From NCBI GenBank assembly GCA_016721465.1, contig JADKIA010000004.1, positions 372,001-436,000 on the forward strand: a stretch of 64,000 bases of DNA, in the 5' to 3' direction. This stretch comes from Ideonella sp. GTDB lineage: Bacteria > Pseudomonadota > Gammaproteobacteria > Burkholderiales > Burkholderiaceae_C. Numbering within the stretch: the first letter of the stretch is position 1; every line of letters begins with the position of its first letter. The notes under the pieces were generated by a model that ran no database searches, was not told the DNA's origin, and saw only the letters and a program-made list of their open reading frames with translations. Both the position numbers and the translations under genes were made by a program. Positions 33,100-42,400 of this stretch are shown piece by piece.

Positions 33100-34041
33100 T
33101 TAGATCAACTCTTCGACCAGTTGCGCCAGCTTCGGCCTGGGCCGTGGAAACAATTCGCGCACCGCACTTCGGTCGCTGATGCCCAGCAGGATGCCCACCT
33201 GCTCTTCGTCCGCGCCGCGCGCGTACAGCCTCGCTGCGACGGTGTGGCGCACCGACAGCGGCGTCACGTCGCGCAACTCCGCATGGCGGAACAGCTTGCG
33301 GTAGGTTTCAAGGATCGGCCGGCACAGGAAGCGTTGCTGTCCAGGGCTGCCGTAGGGCGTGATCCTGAACCCCTCGCCCTGCGGCGAGAGGAAGAGCCGG
33401 CTGTGAGGGTCAAGACCTCGGTAGGTATCGGCCTCGCCGAGCCCCAGCTGCTGGTCCAGGCGTTCCTGAAGATAGGGGGTGAGGGCCTGGTCGAGTCGTG
33501 TGCAATGAAAGTACAGCGGGCGCGCCTTGCCGGTGATGGCTGCCTCGGCGCGCAGCGCGGACTCACGGCGCACATCGCCACCGGTGTCAAGGTAGTCGCG
33601 AACTTCGAGACGTGCGATCTCCAACGGCCGGGCACCGGTCGCAAACAACACGTAGAACAGCGACAGGTCGTGCCACGGCCGCTGGCTCCGACCCTTGATA
33701 CGCAGGGCGGCCTGGGCGATTTCTTCGCCCGACACCACCCGCGTCTCGCGAGGCCCGAATGGTGCTGGTGGCTCGAACCCTGCCAGCGCCGTGAGGATGG
33801 CGTCGCGGTGCTGCCGCAGGCGGCGTACAAAGGCAGCACCTTCCTCGTTCAGGCCCTTGATGCTGCCGGCCTTGCTCAAGTGGATGGCCAGCGTCTTGAT
33901 CCGCCGCTCGACCGCTGTGCGCGTGACGCCGTGCTGGGCGGCGACGGTTTCGTACGTGGCGCCATCGATGACCGCCTTGAGCATCTCCACGGAATGCGCC
34001 GCAGAGTCGGTGCCATGCTCTGGTTCTGGTTCCTCTGCCAT
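33100..34041 (-). CDS. Integrase-like protein with degenerate catalytic site
   Basis: This 313-residue protein has an N-terminal helix-turn-helix (YETVAAQHGVTRTAVERRIKTL, ~31-52) and a tyrosine-recombinase fold: FATGARPLEIARL (first Arg) and LSVRHTVAARLYARG (box II). The first His of HxxR is Leu, the second His region reads LLGISDRS, and no Tyr follows before the end. Three of the catalytic residues therefore appear lost. It may bind DNA as a regulator or accessory factor rather than recombine. It lies directly upstream of DUF1173. Confidence 0.75.
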   Translation of the reverse strand: MAEEPEPEHGTDSAAHSVEMLKAVIDGATYETVAAQHGVTRTAVERRIKTLAIHLSKAGSIKGLNEEGAAFVRRLRQHRDAILTALAGFEPPAPFGPRETRVVSGEEIAQAALRIKGRSQRPWHDLSLFYVLFATGARPLEIARLEVRDYLDTGGDVRRESALRAEAAITGKARPLYFHCTRLDQALTPYLQERLDQQLGLGEADTYRGLDPHSRLFLSPQGEGFRITPYGSPGQQRFLCRPILETYRKLFRHAELRDVTPLSVRHTVAARLYARGADEEQVGILLGISDRSAVRELFPRPRPKLAQLVEELI

Positions 34042-34526
34042 GACGCAGTTCCCCTTCCGCAGCGAAGACCGTGGTACGCCTCTATGGTCAAGCGCCCGGC
34101 CTCAAGTCGCCAGGCAAAACCGGGAGCAAAGGCGCGGGGTTTCGGCATCGGCCGGACAGCCCACTGGGGCGGTACGCGTCGCGGTGCCGGCAACCTGCCA
34201 TGGGCACCGAAGGCGCGCCCGGGCATTTCATCGGTCGATCCCCTCCGGTTTGCACCAGCAGCACCCATCGGGAACGTCTCGACGCTTGCTGCCGACTCAC
34301 CGCGCAGGCTTGTGGCATTTCCATCGTGCCTCGCAGTGTTCGAGGCCAACCGGAACAGACCAAACCCGGACGCCGAATGCCGCATCGATGCCGACACTCG
34401 TCAAAACCATATCTGTCTCGTCATTCTGGCGCGGCGGGAGCACCGTCAACGTGACACCTCGTAAGCATCTGCTTCATGGGCATTCGACGGGACCGTGCTG
34501 CACCCACGAACTCAGCAGCCCCACCA
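34042..34526. other. Leader region of the degenerate integrase operon
   Basis: 485 bp with no convincing gene. On the minus strand a strong GGAGGGG precedes an ATG at about 34231, but the resulting 47-residue frame is Pro/Arg-rich and looks non-coding. A competing frame runs into the integrase-like gene and looks no better. The region probably holds the operon promoter. Confidence 0.4.
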
Positions 34527-34781
34527 TCACGACGACAGCGTCTGTCGTGCGATCCAGCCTCGGATGTCCTCGGCTCTCCACACGGTGACCCGCGCGGAAA
34601 GCTTCAGCGGCTGCGGAAAGGTCCGCGCCTGGATGCGTCGCCACAAGGTGGACTTCGAGAATGGCACGAATATGAGCACCTGTGGTTGTCGCAAGAAGCC
34701 GGTGTCAGGAAGCACAGGGGCCGGACGTGATGGCGGAAAAACCGCCGCGGTGACGGCGGAAGTGGAAGTCGACTTGGGCAT
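34527..34781 (-). CDS. AlpA-family DNA-binding regulator
   Basis: This 84-residue protein ends in an AlpA/MerR-like winged helix: FSKSTLWRRIQARTFPQPLKLSARVTVWRAEDIRGWIARQ, with the usual W-R-x-x-D-I-x-x-W end. The first ~30 residues are Ser/Thr/Pro-rich. AlpA-type proteins activate excision or transcription of integrated elements. The start ATG 34781 is favoured; a longer frame to 34964 lacks support. Leader motif copy 5, in the same orientation, lies 264 bp upstream. Confidence 0.8.
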   Translation of the reverse strand: MPKSTSTSAVTAAVFPPSRPAPVLPDTGFLRQPQVLIFVPFSKSTLWRRIQARTFPQPLKLSARVTVWRAEDIRGWIARQTLSS

Positions 34782-35356
34782 GATCTGGCCTTGTGGCGGC
34801 TGGCGCCGATGAAGGACATGACCTGCTCTTTCGCGGCTGCGTGGGTCAGGGAAACGCGGGCCGCCAGGAACGCCGTACAGAACAACACCACCGTGGGCGT
34901 TCCGGGCGCACGGTGTCAGGAGAGGCAAGCGGGTGGGCCAGACCGCAAGGCGGCTGGTCCACATCCGGGATCAAATGGAAGTCTTCGGCTCCAGCCCGCA
35001 GTTGAACTCGCGGGTGCGTGCTTGGCAAGGGCGGAGTGATGCGAGGCAGGTATCGACTGCGACGCCGTCGCTGGGCGACGGGCTTGAGTGCGGGGCGCAC
35101 AGATCGCAAGCCATGCGACCCGCTGATACCTTACCGGGCGGCCTGGGCTCGCTCAAGTCCTTCTGAACAGATCGCGTCAAAAGCACCCGCCGCCGTGGGC
35201 TGTTGTTGGTGGCATTCACCGAGGTGCGGTCCGAGCGAGCTTCGCCATCACCAAGGAGCATAGAGGGCGGGTGGAGAAAAGCAGGTAAGGCCAACGCGAA
35301 CCTCCTTCAGGAAGCCTTCGGGCGCGTTCCCCCGCCCTTTCGATGCTGGGAAATCG
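34782..35356. other. Leader region of the AlpA-like gene
   Basis: 575 bp without a supported gene. It contains leader motif copy 5 (35045-35066, minus strand). On the right it borders the rearranged IS110 transposase gene. Confidence 0.45.
35045..35066 (-). promoter_or_regulatory. Island leader motif, copy 5 (minus strand)
   Basis: Reverse complement of the motif, core GCGTCGCAGTCGATACC, oriented toward the AlpA-like gene like the other copies are toward their genes. Confidence 0.6.
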
Positions 35357-36511
35357 TCAGTTACGAATCATCGCCATGAGCCCGATGGCAACAACCACAC
35401 CAATAACGCCGGACACAGCAACAGCGCCGAAGGTTCCAAATTTTGGCTTGAGCCAGTAGTAGCAGCCGAAGGTCACCAACCCACCGACAAGTCCAAACAA
35501 CTTAACAAGCACCTTGCCGCCGCTGATCTTGGTACCCGGGCACAGCCCCAGCCACGAGCAGAAGTGCTTGACGTTGGCGAAGCGGCCCAAGTCCGGGCCG
35601 ATCTCGGTGAGGACCTTCATCACCGTGTTCACCTCCAGCCCGTTGATGCGCGTGAGGTCCACGCCGGCCCAGTTGGCCAACATTTGACGCACGTCGAACT
35701 CTGCGCGCAGCTTGCCGCCCGTGCGCGGCGCCTTGCCCAGGTCAACCTTGGCCTGACCCAATTCGGCCAGCAGCGCTTGCAGCTTTGCGTCGAACTCGGC
35801 CATGTGACGCGCGATGTCGTCGTACATCGACAGCGCCTGGCCCAGCACGAACAAATGCTCGTCGCGCCAGTTGCCAGTCAACGCACGTGCGATCTCCTCG
35901 GCGCTGGCCTTGACGCGGTTATTGCGGTGCCGGGACAGGACCTTCGGGTCGCGCTCGCCCGCCACGATCGCGCGGATGATCGCCTGGCCCGTTATGCCCA
36001 TGACATCGGTGAGCACCTCGGTGAGCTGGATGTTCATCTGCACCAGCGCCTTTTGCATGCGCTGCACCCAGCTCGCCTGCTCGGCGATCAGCACCTCGCG
36101 CTGGCGGGCCACCGCGCGCACCACGCAGACCTCACCGTCCGGACGCCACGCCGCGCGCAGCAACCCCAGGCTCATCAGCTTTTGCAGCCACTGGCAGTCC
36201 TGCACGTCGCTCTTGCGCCCGGGCACGTACTTCATCTGGCGCGCATCGACCAGCCAGACCTTCAGCCCGCGCTGCTCGAGCAGTTCGTACAGCGCAATCC
36301 AGTAGACGCCGGTGGACTCCAGTGCCACCGTATCGACGCCGCACGCGAGCAGCCAGTCGGCCATCGCGTTCAAATCGTCGGTCATCGCGCCAAATTCGCG
36401 CACGGGCTCGTCGGTCGAGTGCCTGGGCACCGCCACCCAGTGGCTCGGTGCCCCAACGTCAATCCCCGCCGCGTTGGGAAATACCTCGTCTTCACGCTTG
36501 CGTACTGCCAT
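35357..36511 (-). mobile_element. IS110-family transposase, 3' end replaced
   Basis: This 384-residue frame starts MAVRKREDEVFPNAAGIDVGAPSHW with the RuvC-like DEDD domain (VALESTGVYW, VDARQMKYVPGRKSDVQDCQWLQ) and a C-terminal Tnp_20 domain (LTRINGLEVNTVMKVLTEIGPDL). At about SGGKVL (near 35505) the homology stops. The last ~48 residues are two membrane-like helices (LFGLVGGLVTFGCYYW, AVAVSGVIGVVVAIGLMAM) in less GC-rich DNA, so the usual serine-containing C-terminus is missing. The element is probably inactive. GGAG before ATG 36511 fixes the start. Confidence 0.75.
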
Positions 36512-37002
36512 GGCATGCTCCAACATCGTTGATGAACGGCAGCGCCATGGGAAGCGTCGAATTCGACTCGACCTCTTGAACAGGATGCGGCTTACGCCGC
36601 TCACCACTGTCGCCGACGACTCCCGGACCATGCTCACACGCGGGCTCGCACACTGGCTCGCACCATTGACGGGTCGGTCATCTCGGCGCCGCCGTTCACT
36701 TTGTAGCGCAAGTCCGTTTCTCCGCGAACGCCTGCCCCGAATGCGGGGTTGAGAGACTCACAGCCAGAAAACAGCGCTTCCTGAGAGCCGTTCACAGCAA
36801 CGGGTCGAAGCGCACTTCCAAGCACGTCATTGACCTGCCCGGCAGGAGCCGTTGCCGACCTCGCCACATCCGGGGGATGCTATTGCGATCCGTGGCAAGC
36901 TCGGGTATGGACTCGCAAGCGGAGCCGGCGCGACAGCGCTCCTCGCCAAGCGGGCACCGGCGCAGTCGCTTAAGCACCAGAAACTGTGCCGCAAGACACG
37001 CG
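36512..37002. other. Gap upstream of the IS110 gene
   Basis: 490 bp with only short frames. The minus-strand frame 36634-36867 (77 codons, containing NPAFGAGVRGETDLRYKVNGG) has some protein-like character but no recognised domain or start signal. It may be debris of a gene interrupted by the IS110 event. Confidence 0.35.
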
Positions 37003-37743
37003 CTACGCGACCTGCCCGACCTCGGCTTCGACCACGCTGGTCGGGGCCACTTCTCCGACCGCATCGGCGGGAGCCTCGCTAACCGCCTCCGCATCAAGCA
37101 ACGGTAAGTCGTCGCCGGCGTCGGTCGAAACGCCATCACCGCTTTCACGCCCGCCGAGTGCATTCATGCGTCGGCGCAGACCCATCGCGAAGTTGCGCGT
37201 GCCATTGGCCACGTCGCGCACCTGGCGCTTCAAGCCCGCGCGCTGGATGTCCACCGCCTGGGCGGATATGACCTCGTGGATCTCCAGCGTCTGAAGCAGG
37301 GGCATGAGCTGGTCGAGTTTGCCCAGAACCTCCAGGAAGCGGCGTCCGTTTGAAGACAACACACCGACCTGCACATCGAGCGGCACGGTGTCGTAGGTCG
37401 CGGCGCTGCCGATGCCGTTCGCCTTGAACAGTGCCTCGGCCCCATCAATGGCCTTGTTCAGGTTCTCGGTCACCGCCTCCATCTGGGTGCGAATGGCACT
37501 CTCAACGTTGGCGATGTCGTCGTGGTCGAGCCGCGTGCGCGCGATCACTGAAATGAAGTGCGCATTGAGTTGCAGGGTGTTGAACAGGCGAACGAAGAAG
37601 CGCTTGCCTTCGGCGCTGGTGAAGCGCGCCGGCATCTTCAGACTGGCCGCCTCGACGCGCCGGAAGTCGGTCTTCGTCTCCTTGGCGATGATCCGGGCGT
37701 TGACGCCGCCCTCATCCATCTTGACGATCTGTAGTTCCGCCAT
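37003..37743 (-). CDS. AcaB/DUF1845-like ICE protein (tentative)
   Basis: This 246-residue protein has an alpha-helical core: KMPARFTSAEGKRFFVRLFNTLQLNAHFISVIARTRLD, then a segment containing YDTVPLDVQVGVLSSNGRRFLEVLGKLDQLMPLLQTLE, then an acidic disordered tail. This order of features resembles the PFL_4669/DUF1845 (AcaB) family of integrating conjugative elements, but the match is from memory and moderate. Members are linked to control of conjugation genes. The ATG is 37743. No conjugation genes follow in this window. Confidence 0.5.
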   Translation of the reverse strand: MAELQIVKMDEGGVNARIIAKETKTDFRRVEAASLKMPARFTSAEGKRFFVRLFNTLQLNAHFISVIARTRLDHDDIANVESAIRTQMEAVTENLNKAIDGAEALFKANGIGSAATYDTVPLDVQVGVLSSNGRRFLEVLGKLDQLMPLLQTLEIHEVISAQAVDIQRAGLKRQVRDVANGTRNFAMGLRRRMNALGGRESGDGVSTDAGDDLPLLDAEAVSEAPADAVGEVAPTSVVEAEVGQVA

Positions 37744-38275
37744 GCCCGTGCTCCGTTCAGCCGCGACGAAGCACCATCGTGCGCAGGCACCGATGCAATC
37801 GCCACGCGGATTGGTCGCCAGTTGAAGGCCCTTTCGACATCGGCAAGTGATTGGGTCGACTGCGCTGTTGACCGCGCGTCAACACACCGCTACCTTCGCG
37901 CCATGCAGTAGCTAGCCCTGCATTCAAACAAGGCAAGCCCTGGAGTTTTCTCGTCGAGCTTGTGCGCGCTGGCCATCGTCGGCCCGGTCGCCACTCGAAC
38001 CTAGCGATCGAACCGCCCGAGGTGGCCATTCCATAGCGCCGTCGAAGCGAGCTTTCGAGGTGGGGGCACGGCCGAGCCGTTGCGCCCTCCCCACCCTCAC
38101 CTCCAAAGCTTTCGTTGATCGGTAGCTGGCACACCGATCCAGGCGGTTCAACCGCCACCCCAGCCAGCCCTGGAGTTCCTTCGCGTCGGCATCACTGCCG
38201 ACCTTTCCTCACCCCCTGAGGGCAAACGCCCTCAGCCGTGCTGCGCGTTGCCTTCGATCTTTCATGGAGGTAACG
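37744..38275. other. Divergent leader region
   Basis: 530 bp without a gene between the AcaB-like gene and the plus-strand run at 38276. It contains two copies of AGCCCTGGAGTT (37936 and 38166), GGTAGCTGGCACACC (38121-38135) and a perfect hairpin CTGAGGGC-AAAC-GCCCTCAG (38216-38235) before the ribosome site. Related elements recur at 42233-42357. Confidence 0.5.
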
Positions 38276-38809
38276 ATGCACACCGCATCAAGCGCTTTGC
38301 TCAACGTGTTTCGCCCTGCGTTTGCAGGACCACCCATCGAGTCGCCGTCTCAAGCGGCCGACCTGGACCGACTCGACGACGACCCGTCGCCCGTTGATTG
38401 GAGCGAGGAAGACATCGTCTTCCTCCACTGGCGATTGCTTCAGGAGATCAGCCACCTGGCCGATCCGGCAACGCCACTTGAAGAGAAGTTCGACACCTTG
38501 CGCTGGGTCTTCACCGAGCGCGAGAAGGACAGCCTGCCCTTCTCCTTCGTCAACTGCCTGCGCGTGGTGGGCTGCAGTCCGCTGTCGCCCATCGCCTATT
38601 GCGGGCTGACCGATGCCGAGGAGATCAGGGACCACGTTCGCAATCGCGTCAGGCCCTGGCTTCACGCCACGTTGGAGCGCTATCCGCAGTGGGTGCGCGA
38701 GTCGATCGCCCAGAACCCTTCCTGGTTCGAAGCACGTCTTGCCGCGAACCCGCAGTGGATCAACGAGCAGCTCAAACGAATGGCGATGCAGGGCGACCTG
38801 TTCGTCTGA
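38276..38809 (+). CDS. 177-residue hypothetical protein
   Basis: GGAGG five bases upstream supports ATG 38276. The product is acidic with a helical core (DWSEEDIVFLHWRLLQEISHLADPATPLEEKFDTLRWVF) and a repeat-like C-terminus of short W/P segments: YPQWVRESI, NPSWFEARL, NPQWINEQL, each nine residues with an aromatic at position 4. That triple pattern suggests a small solenoid. No family is recognised. It opens a run of plus-strand genes through to 43465. Confidence 0.65.
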   Translation: MHTASSALLNVFRPAFAGPPIESPSQAADLDRLDDDPSPVDWSEEDIVFLHWRLLQEISHLADPATPLEEKFDTLRWVFTEREKDSLPFSFVNCLRVVGCSPLSPIAYCGLTDAEEIRDHVRNRVRPWLHATLERYPQWVRESIAQNPSWFEARLAANPQWINEQLKRMAMQGDLFV

Positions 38810-38869
38810 ATCCCTCAACCCCATCGGGCCGGCACTTGATGTGCGGGCCCGCCATTTCCAGGAGTACCC

Positions 38870-39103
38870 ATGTCCACGATCAAGGACTTCCTGTGCCTGC
38901 TGCTCGTCGTCGTTTGCTACGGCGTCGCTGGACGCATGGACTACGACGACGCGATGCTGTTGGACGAGGCGCAGCGCCATTCGGCACTCGCCGTCGACAT
39001 CGGCTGCCCTACAGCCATCCCGGCAGCCTCCGAATCGAATGAGCGTGAGCTCGTCGATCCCGGCGACGCCCCGACGAACGCAGACCCCTGCGTCATGGAA
39101 TGA
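38870..39103 (+). CDS. 77-residue secreted or membrane-anchored small protein
   Basis: AGGAG precedes ATG 38870. The N-terminus MSTIKDFLCLLLVVVCYGVAG is a short hydrophobic helix, either a signal peptide or an anchor, followed by an acidic polar tail. No domain is recognised. Confidence 0.55.
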   Translation: MSTIKDFLCLLLVVVCYGVAGRMDYDDAMLLDEAQRHSALAVDIGCPTAIPAASESNERELVDPGDAPTNADPCVME

Positions 39104-39113
39104 GGGCGTCGCC

Positions 39114-39431
39114 ATGCAAACCAACCTGCACACCCTGCGCAAGAGCGCACCGCTGCTGGCCGTGACGGCACCGGAAGACATTGAGTTCCTGGTCAAGGAA
39201 AGCGAGGTCCTCACCGGCCAGCCCGGCCGCATCTTCGTGATCGCTGGCGCGGAACGGCTCAGCTATCGCGTCCGCTGGCAACTCATGGGCTTCAAGGTCG
39301 AGCGCCTCGATGCCCAGGGATCGCCGATGGACACCCGGCACCTGCTGCCGTGGGAGTTCGTCGACCACAGCTTGGTCGAGGCTCTCGGCGCTGGCCAGTT
39401 GTTCACCCCTTCGGTCGGCCGCTCGCGCTGA
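39114..39431 (+). CDS. 105-residue hypothetical protein
   Basis: The product (MQTNLHTLRKSAPLLAVTAPEDIEFLVKESEVLTG...) has an alpha/beta pattern (RIFVIAGAERLSYRVRWQLMGFKVERLD) and no membrane segment. The ATG lies 10 bp after the previous stop, so the two are probably in one operon. No family is recognised. Confidence 0.6.
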   Translation: MQTNLHTLRKSAPLLAVTAPEDIEFLVKESEVLTGQPGRIFVIAGAERLSYRVRWQLMGFKVERLDAQGSPMDTRHLLPWEFVDHSLVEALGAGQLFTPSVGRSR

Positions 39432-39500
39432 TCGTCATGTCCCGCAGGCGGGTCTTGCCCCGCCACGGGCACAGGCTCGCCTGCATTCAAGGAGAAATTC

Positions 39501-41135
39501 ATGCAGATACAAGTTCGCATCAATGAAGAAGGCGCGCTGCGCAACCAGCGCTACGCCTTCACGGATCGCTTTACGCTGGTCACCGAGCTGTTGCAGAACG
39601 CCCGGCGTGCCGGCGCGACGCGCATCGACATCACGCACGACACCGCCGCAAAGCGGTTGTGCGTGCGCGACGACGGTCATGGCATCGGCGACTTCCAGAA
39701 ATTGCTGACGTTCAACGAGTCGGGCTGGGATGAAGCAACGGCCGACCTGGAACGGCCCTTCGGGATCGGCTTCTCGAAGTGCCTCTATGCCGCCTCGCGT
39801 TGCATCGTGGCCTCGGGCCGCCAGCGGGTGGACTTCGAGACCGAGGCCGCGTTGGCCAGGGCACCCATCGAGGTGGTCACGCTGGCCGACACCGAAGTGC
39901 TGACCACTGGAACGGTGATCGAACTGCAAGGAGTCGATCTGCCTGAGCTGGCAAACCGCATCGAGTCGCTGTGCCAGGGCTTTCCGGTCACGGTGGTGTT
40001 CAACGACAAGACCATGGAACGCCGATACGCCGAGGCCAACCTGGCGGGGATGCAAACCGCCATCGGCTCGATCCACCTCACCGGCACCGGGGACGGCACG
40101 CACAGCAGCCATCTGCTGGTCTTCCTGCTGGGACTGTGCGTGATGAAGCCGATCTACTTTCAGGAAGGGCAGGTCAACGTCGTGCACCTGGACTCGCGCC
40201 AGTTCACGGCGCGCCTGCCGGACCGGGAGAAATTGATCGACGAGGACGTGCAGCGCAAGCGCATCGATGCCGAGTTGAAGGCTTGCTGGCGTCGAACGCT
40301 TGAAGAAGCGAAGACTCAACTCGACGCGACCCACTTCGTCGAGACGTACTACTCGGCGATGCGGTCGTGGGGCCACCTGGACTTGCTGAACGATCTTGAC
40401 GTTCTGCCTCGCGGCCTGTGCGACAGCATCGTCGGCTACCCGATTCAGGACGACAGCGGCACGCGCGACCACTTGCAGACGACGGCGGCGACGCCAACGC
40501 GCGCCGACATCGAAGGCGGCGCAGTAATCCTCGTTGCACTCGACTCGGTCAACGACGAAAACGCCGCCCGCTGGATGCTGGCGCGCGCCAGGGCCTACGT
40601 GGTGTTCGATTGGATCGGCCTTCATGCCAACCATTGGGCGCAGCGCCATGTGCGCATGCTCGAAGACGAGCCCGTCGAGGTCGAAGCGGTGTCAGAACAG
40701 CATCGCACGGAGTTGGAGGGCCGGTGGATCTGGCCGACCGTCGTGCTTTGCGAGACCGTGCGCATCCGGGTCGGCAACGATTCGGCGGACGTGCACGACG
40801 CAGGCGTCCATCACGACGGCTGCCTGTACATCCCCGCCGAAGAAGCATCAGGCGAGCCGGTTCGGCAGGCCTCGTCGTTCACTGACGAGCACGACCAGTT
40901 TCTGGAGTCGGAGCGAGATGCCGACCGTGACGCGCTGGCCGATCTGATCCAGCGGCTTCGCTCGGTGGACCCCTTGCAGACGCTCGAGTCGCTGCTCCAG
41001 GGACTGAAGCTGGGCAAGTACCCCTTGCTTCGTGGCAAGCAGTTCCACCTCACGGTGGGCGTGGGTGCTGCGCCGGGGCATTCGCTCGAAATGGTTGGTG
41101 ACGTGGGTCAAGGAGGGCTCCATGCAGAACCTTGA
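39501..41135 (+). CDS. GHKL-type ATP-binding protein
   Basis: This 544-residue protein has a GHKL ATPase domain at the N-terminus: the N box ELLQNARRAGAT (~29-40), the G1 box DDGHGIGDF (~57-65) and the G2 box PFGIGFSK (~87-94). This layout is close to MutL/Hsp90/MORC-like ATPases rather than histidine kinases, as no phosphoacceptor domain is seen. The C-terminal ~350 residues are unassigned, with an acidic segment near 455. AAGGAG supports ATG 39501. It overlaps the primase gene by 14 bp. Confidence 0.8.
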   Translation: MQIQVRINEEGALRNQRYAFTDRFTLVTELLQNARRAGATRIDITHDTAAKRLCVRDDGHGIGDFQKLLTFNESGWDEATADLERPFGIGFSKCLYAASRCIVASGRQRVDFETEAALARAPIEVVTLADTEVLTTGTVIELQGVDLPELANRIESLCQGFPVTVVFNDKTMERRYAEANLAGMQTAIGSIHLTGTGDGTHSSHLLVFLLGLCVMKPIYFQEGQVNVVHLDSRQFTARLPDREKLIDEDVQRKRIDAELKACWRRTLEEAKTQLDATHFVETYYSAMRSWGHLDLLNDLDVLPRGLCDSIVGYPIQDDSGTRDHLQTTAATPTRADIEGGAVILVALDSVNDENAARWMLARARAYVVFDWIGLHANHWAQRHVRMLEDEPVEVEAVSEQHRTELEGRWIWPTVVLCETVRIRVGNDSADVHDAGVHHDGCLYIPAEEASGEPVRQASSFTDEHDQFLESERDADRDALADLIQRLRSVDPLQTLESLLQGLKLGKYPLLRGKQFHLTVGVGAAPGHSLEMVGDVGQGGLHAEP

Positions 41136-42129
41136 GTACGCCGCCCGTGTCGACGAAGTCAAACGACGCGCCCACGGGCGCTGGACCGAAATCCTCGGCA
41201 GCCTGGGTGTCGAAGAACGCATCCTGAAGAAGCGCAACGGGCCCTGCCCGCTCTGCGGCGGCACAGATCGGTTTCAGTACACCGACAAGTTCGGCGAGGG
41301 CAACTACCACTGCCGCTCCTGTGGCGCCGGCGGCGGCTTCAAGCTGCTGCAAGCGGCGAAGGGGATCGACTTCAACACCGCGCTGCGTGAGGTCGAGCAA
41401 TGTGTGGGCGCAACGGTGGTGCCGAGGCCAGCGGTGGCCACCGAGCCGCCCGCGGAACGCATGAAGAAGCTTGCGCAGCGGATATGGGAAGAAGCCAGGC
41501 CGGTGTCGGCCGGTGACGAAGTGGATCGCTATCTGGGGGGTCGCGGCCTCGCGCTGTCGGTGTACCCCAGAGTGCTGCGCTTCCATCCGTCGCTGGGGTA
41601 CTTTCAGAAGGACGGCGAAGGCAAGTCGCGCAAGCTTGCCGAATACCCGGCCATGCTGGCGTGCATCCAGGGCCCCGATGGGCATGGCGTGACGCTGCAC
41701 CGGACCTATCTGAAGGACGGCTGCAAGTTGGTAGCGCCGGACGCCAAGAAGGTGTTGTCGGCCGGGATCAACGGTGCGGCGGTGCGGCTCTTCGATGCCA
41801 CCGATGAACTTGCGATCAGCGAGGGCATCGAGACCGGTCTGGCGGTGCACCTGGCTACGGCCAAGCCGGTATGGGCGGGGCTCAGCGCCGGCAATCTGGA
41901 GAAGCTGTGGCTCCCGGAGTCGGTTCGGCGCATCTGCGTCTACACCGACAACGATGCCGATGGCGATTTCGACGGTCAGGCCTTCGCATTCGCGCTGGCA
42001 CGTCGCCTGAAGAAAGAAGAGAAACAGACCGGGCCGCGCGAGGTGCAGGTGTTCCTGCCCAAGCAAGCCGGTATGGACTGGGCCGATGTCTGGCAGGCGC
42101 GCAGGCAAACGCTCGCGCGTGCCGAGTAG
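41122..42129 (+). CDS. P4-type DNA primase (zinc finger plus Toprim)
   Basis: This 335-residue protein has an N-terminal zinc-binding domain (CPLCGGTDRF...YHCRSCGAGG, ~42-77) and a Toprim domain near 230-300 (LAISEGIETGLAVHLA, then VCIYTDND-like ICVYTDNDADG). Glu in SEG and the DND motif would bind Mg. Such proteins prime plasmid or ICE replication, or are relics of it. AGGAG precedes ATG 41122. It overlaps the GHKL ATPase gene by 14 bp, so the two are co-translated. Confidence 0.85.
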   Translation: MQNLEYAARVDEVKRRAHGRWTEILGSLGVEERILKKRNGPCPLCGGTDRFQYTDKFGEGNYHCRSCGAGGGFKLLQAAKGIDFNTALREVEQCVGATVVPRPAVATEPPAERMKKLAQRIWEEARPVSAGDEVDRYLGGRGLALSVYPRVLRFHPSLGYFQKDGEGKSRKLAEYPAMLACIQGPDGHGVTLHRTYLKDGCKLVAPDAKKVLSAGINGAAVRLFDATDELAISEGIETGLAVHLATAKPVWAGLSAGNLEKLWLPESVRRICVYTDNDADGDFDGQAFAFALARRLKKEEKQTGPREVQVFLPKQAGMDWADVWQARRQTLARAE

Positions 42130-42232
42130 GTCGTCATGGGGGTGCAGTCACGCGACTGCACCCGCCTTTTCAGCGCCACTGCGCAGGTCATCTGCCGGGT
42201 GGCGATGAAAAGGTTCTCCCCTGGTAGCTGTC

Positions 42233-42357
42233 ACACCAGGCCGTGCCTCTGGCGCGGCGAAGACAGCCCTGGAGTTTTTGCGCGATTCGGTTCGCGCGCT
42301 TTGTGGATCGGCTTCGGCCGATCCGTCATCAACCCTGGCGGGGATGTGCATCCCCGC
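42233..42357 (+). promoter_or_regulatory. Composite leader of the DUF932 gene
   Basis: It contains GGTAGCTGTCACACC (42233-42247), AGCCCTGGAGTTTTT (42265-42279), GCGCGA/TCGCGC (about 42280-42297), and the hairpin GCGGGGATG-TG-CATCCCCGC (42338-42357). The first two elements also occur in the leader at 37936-38180. Confidence 0.5.
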
Positions 42358-42400
42358 GAGTGGGCGATGCCGTTCCTGCGTTTCATGTTCGGAGATCGAT

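Noticed and set aside
33876..34397. A 173-codon frame overlapping the start of the integrase-like gene
   Set aside because: It overlaps the well-supported gene by 166 bp, is rich in Arg/Pro and lacks family similarity.
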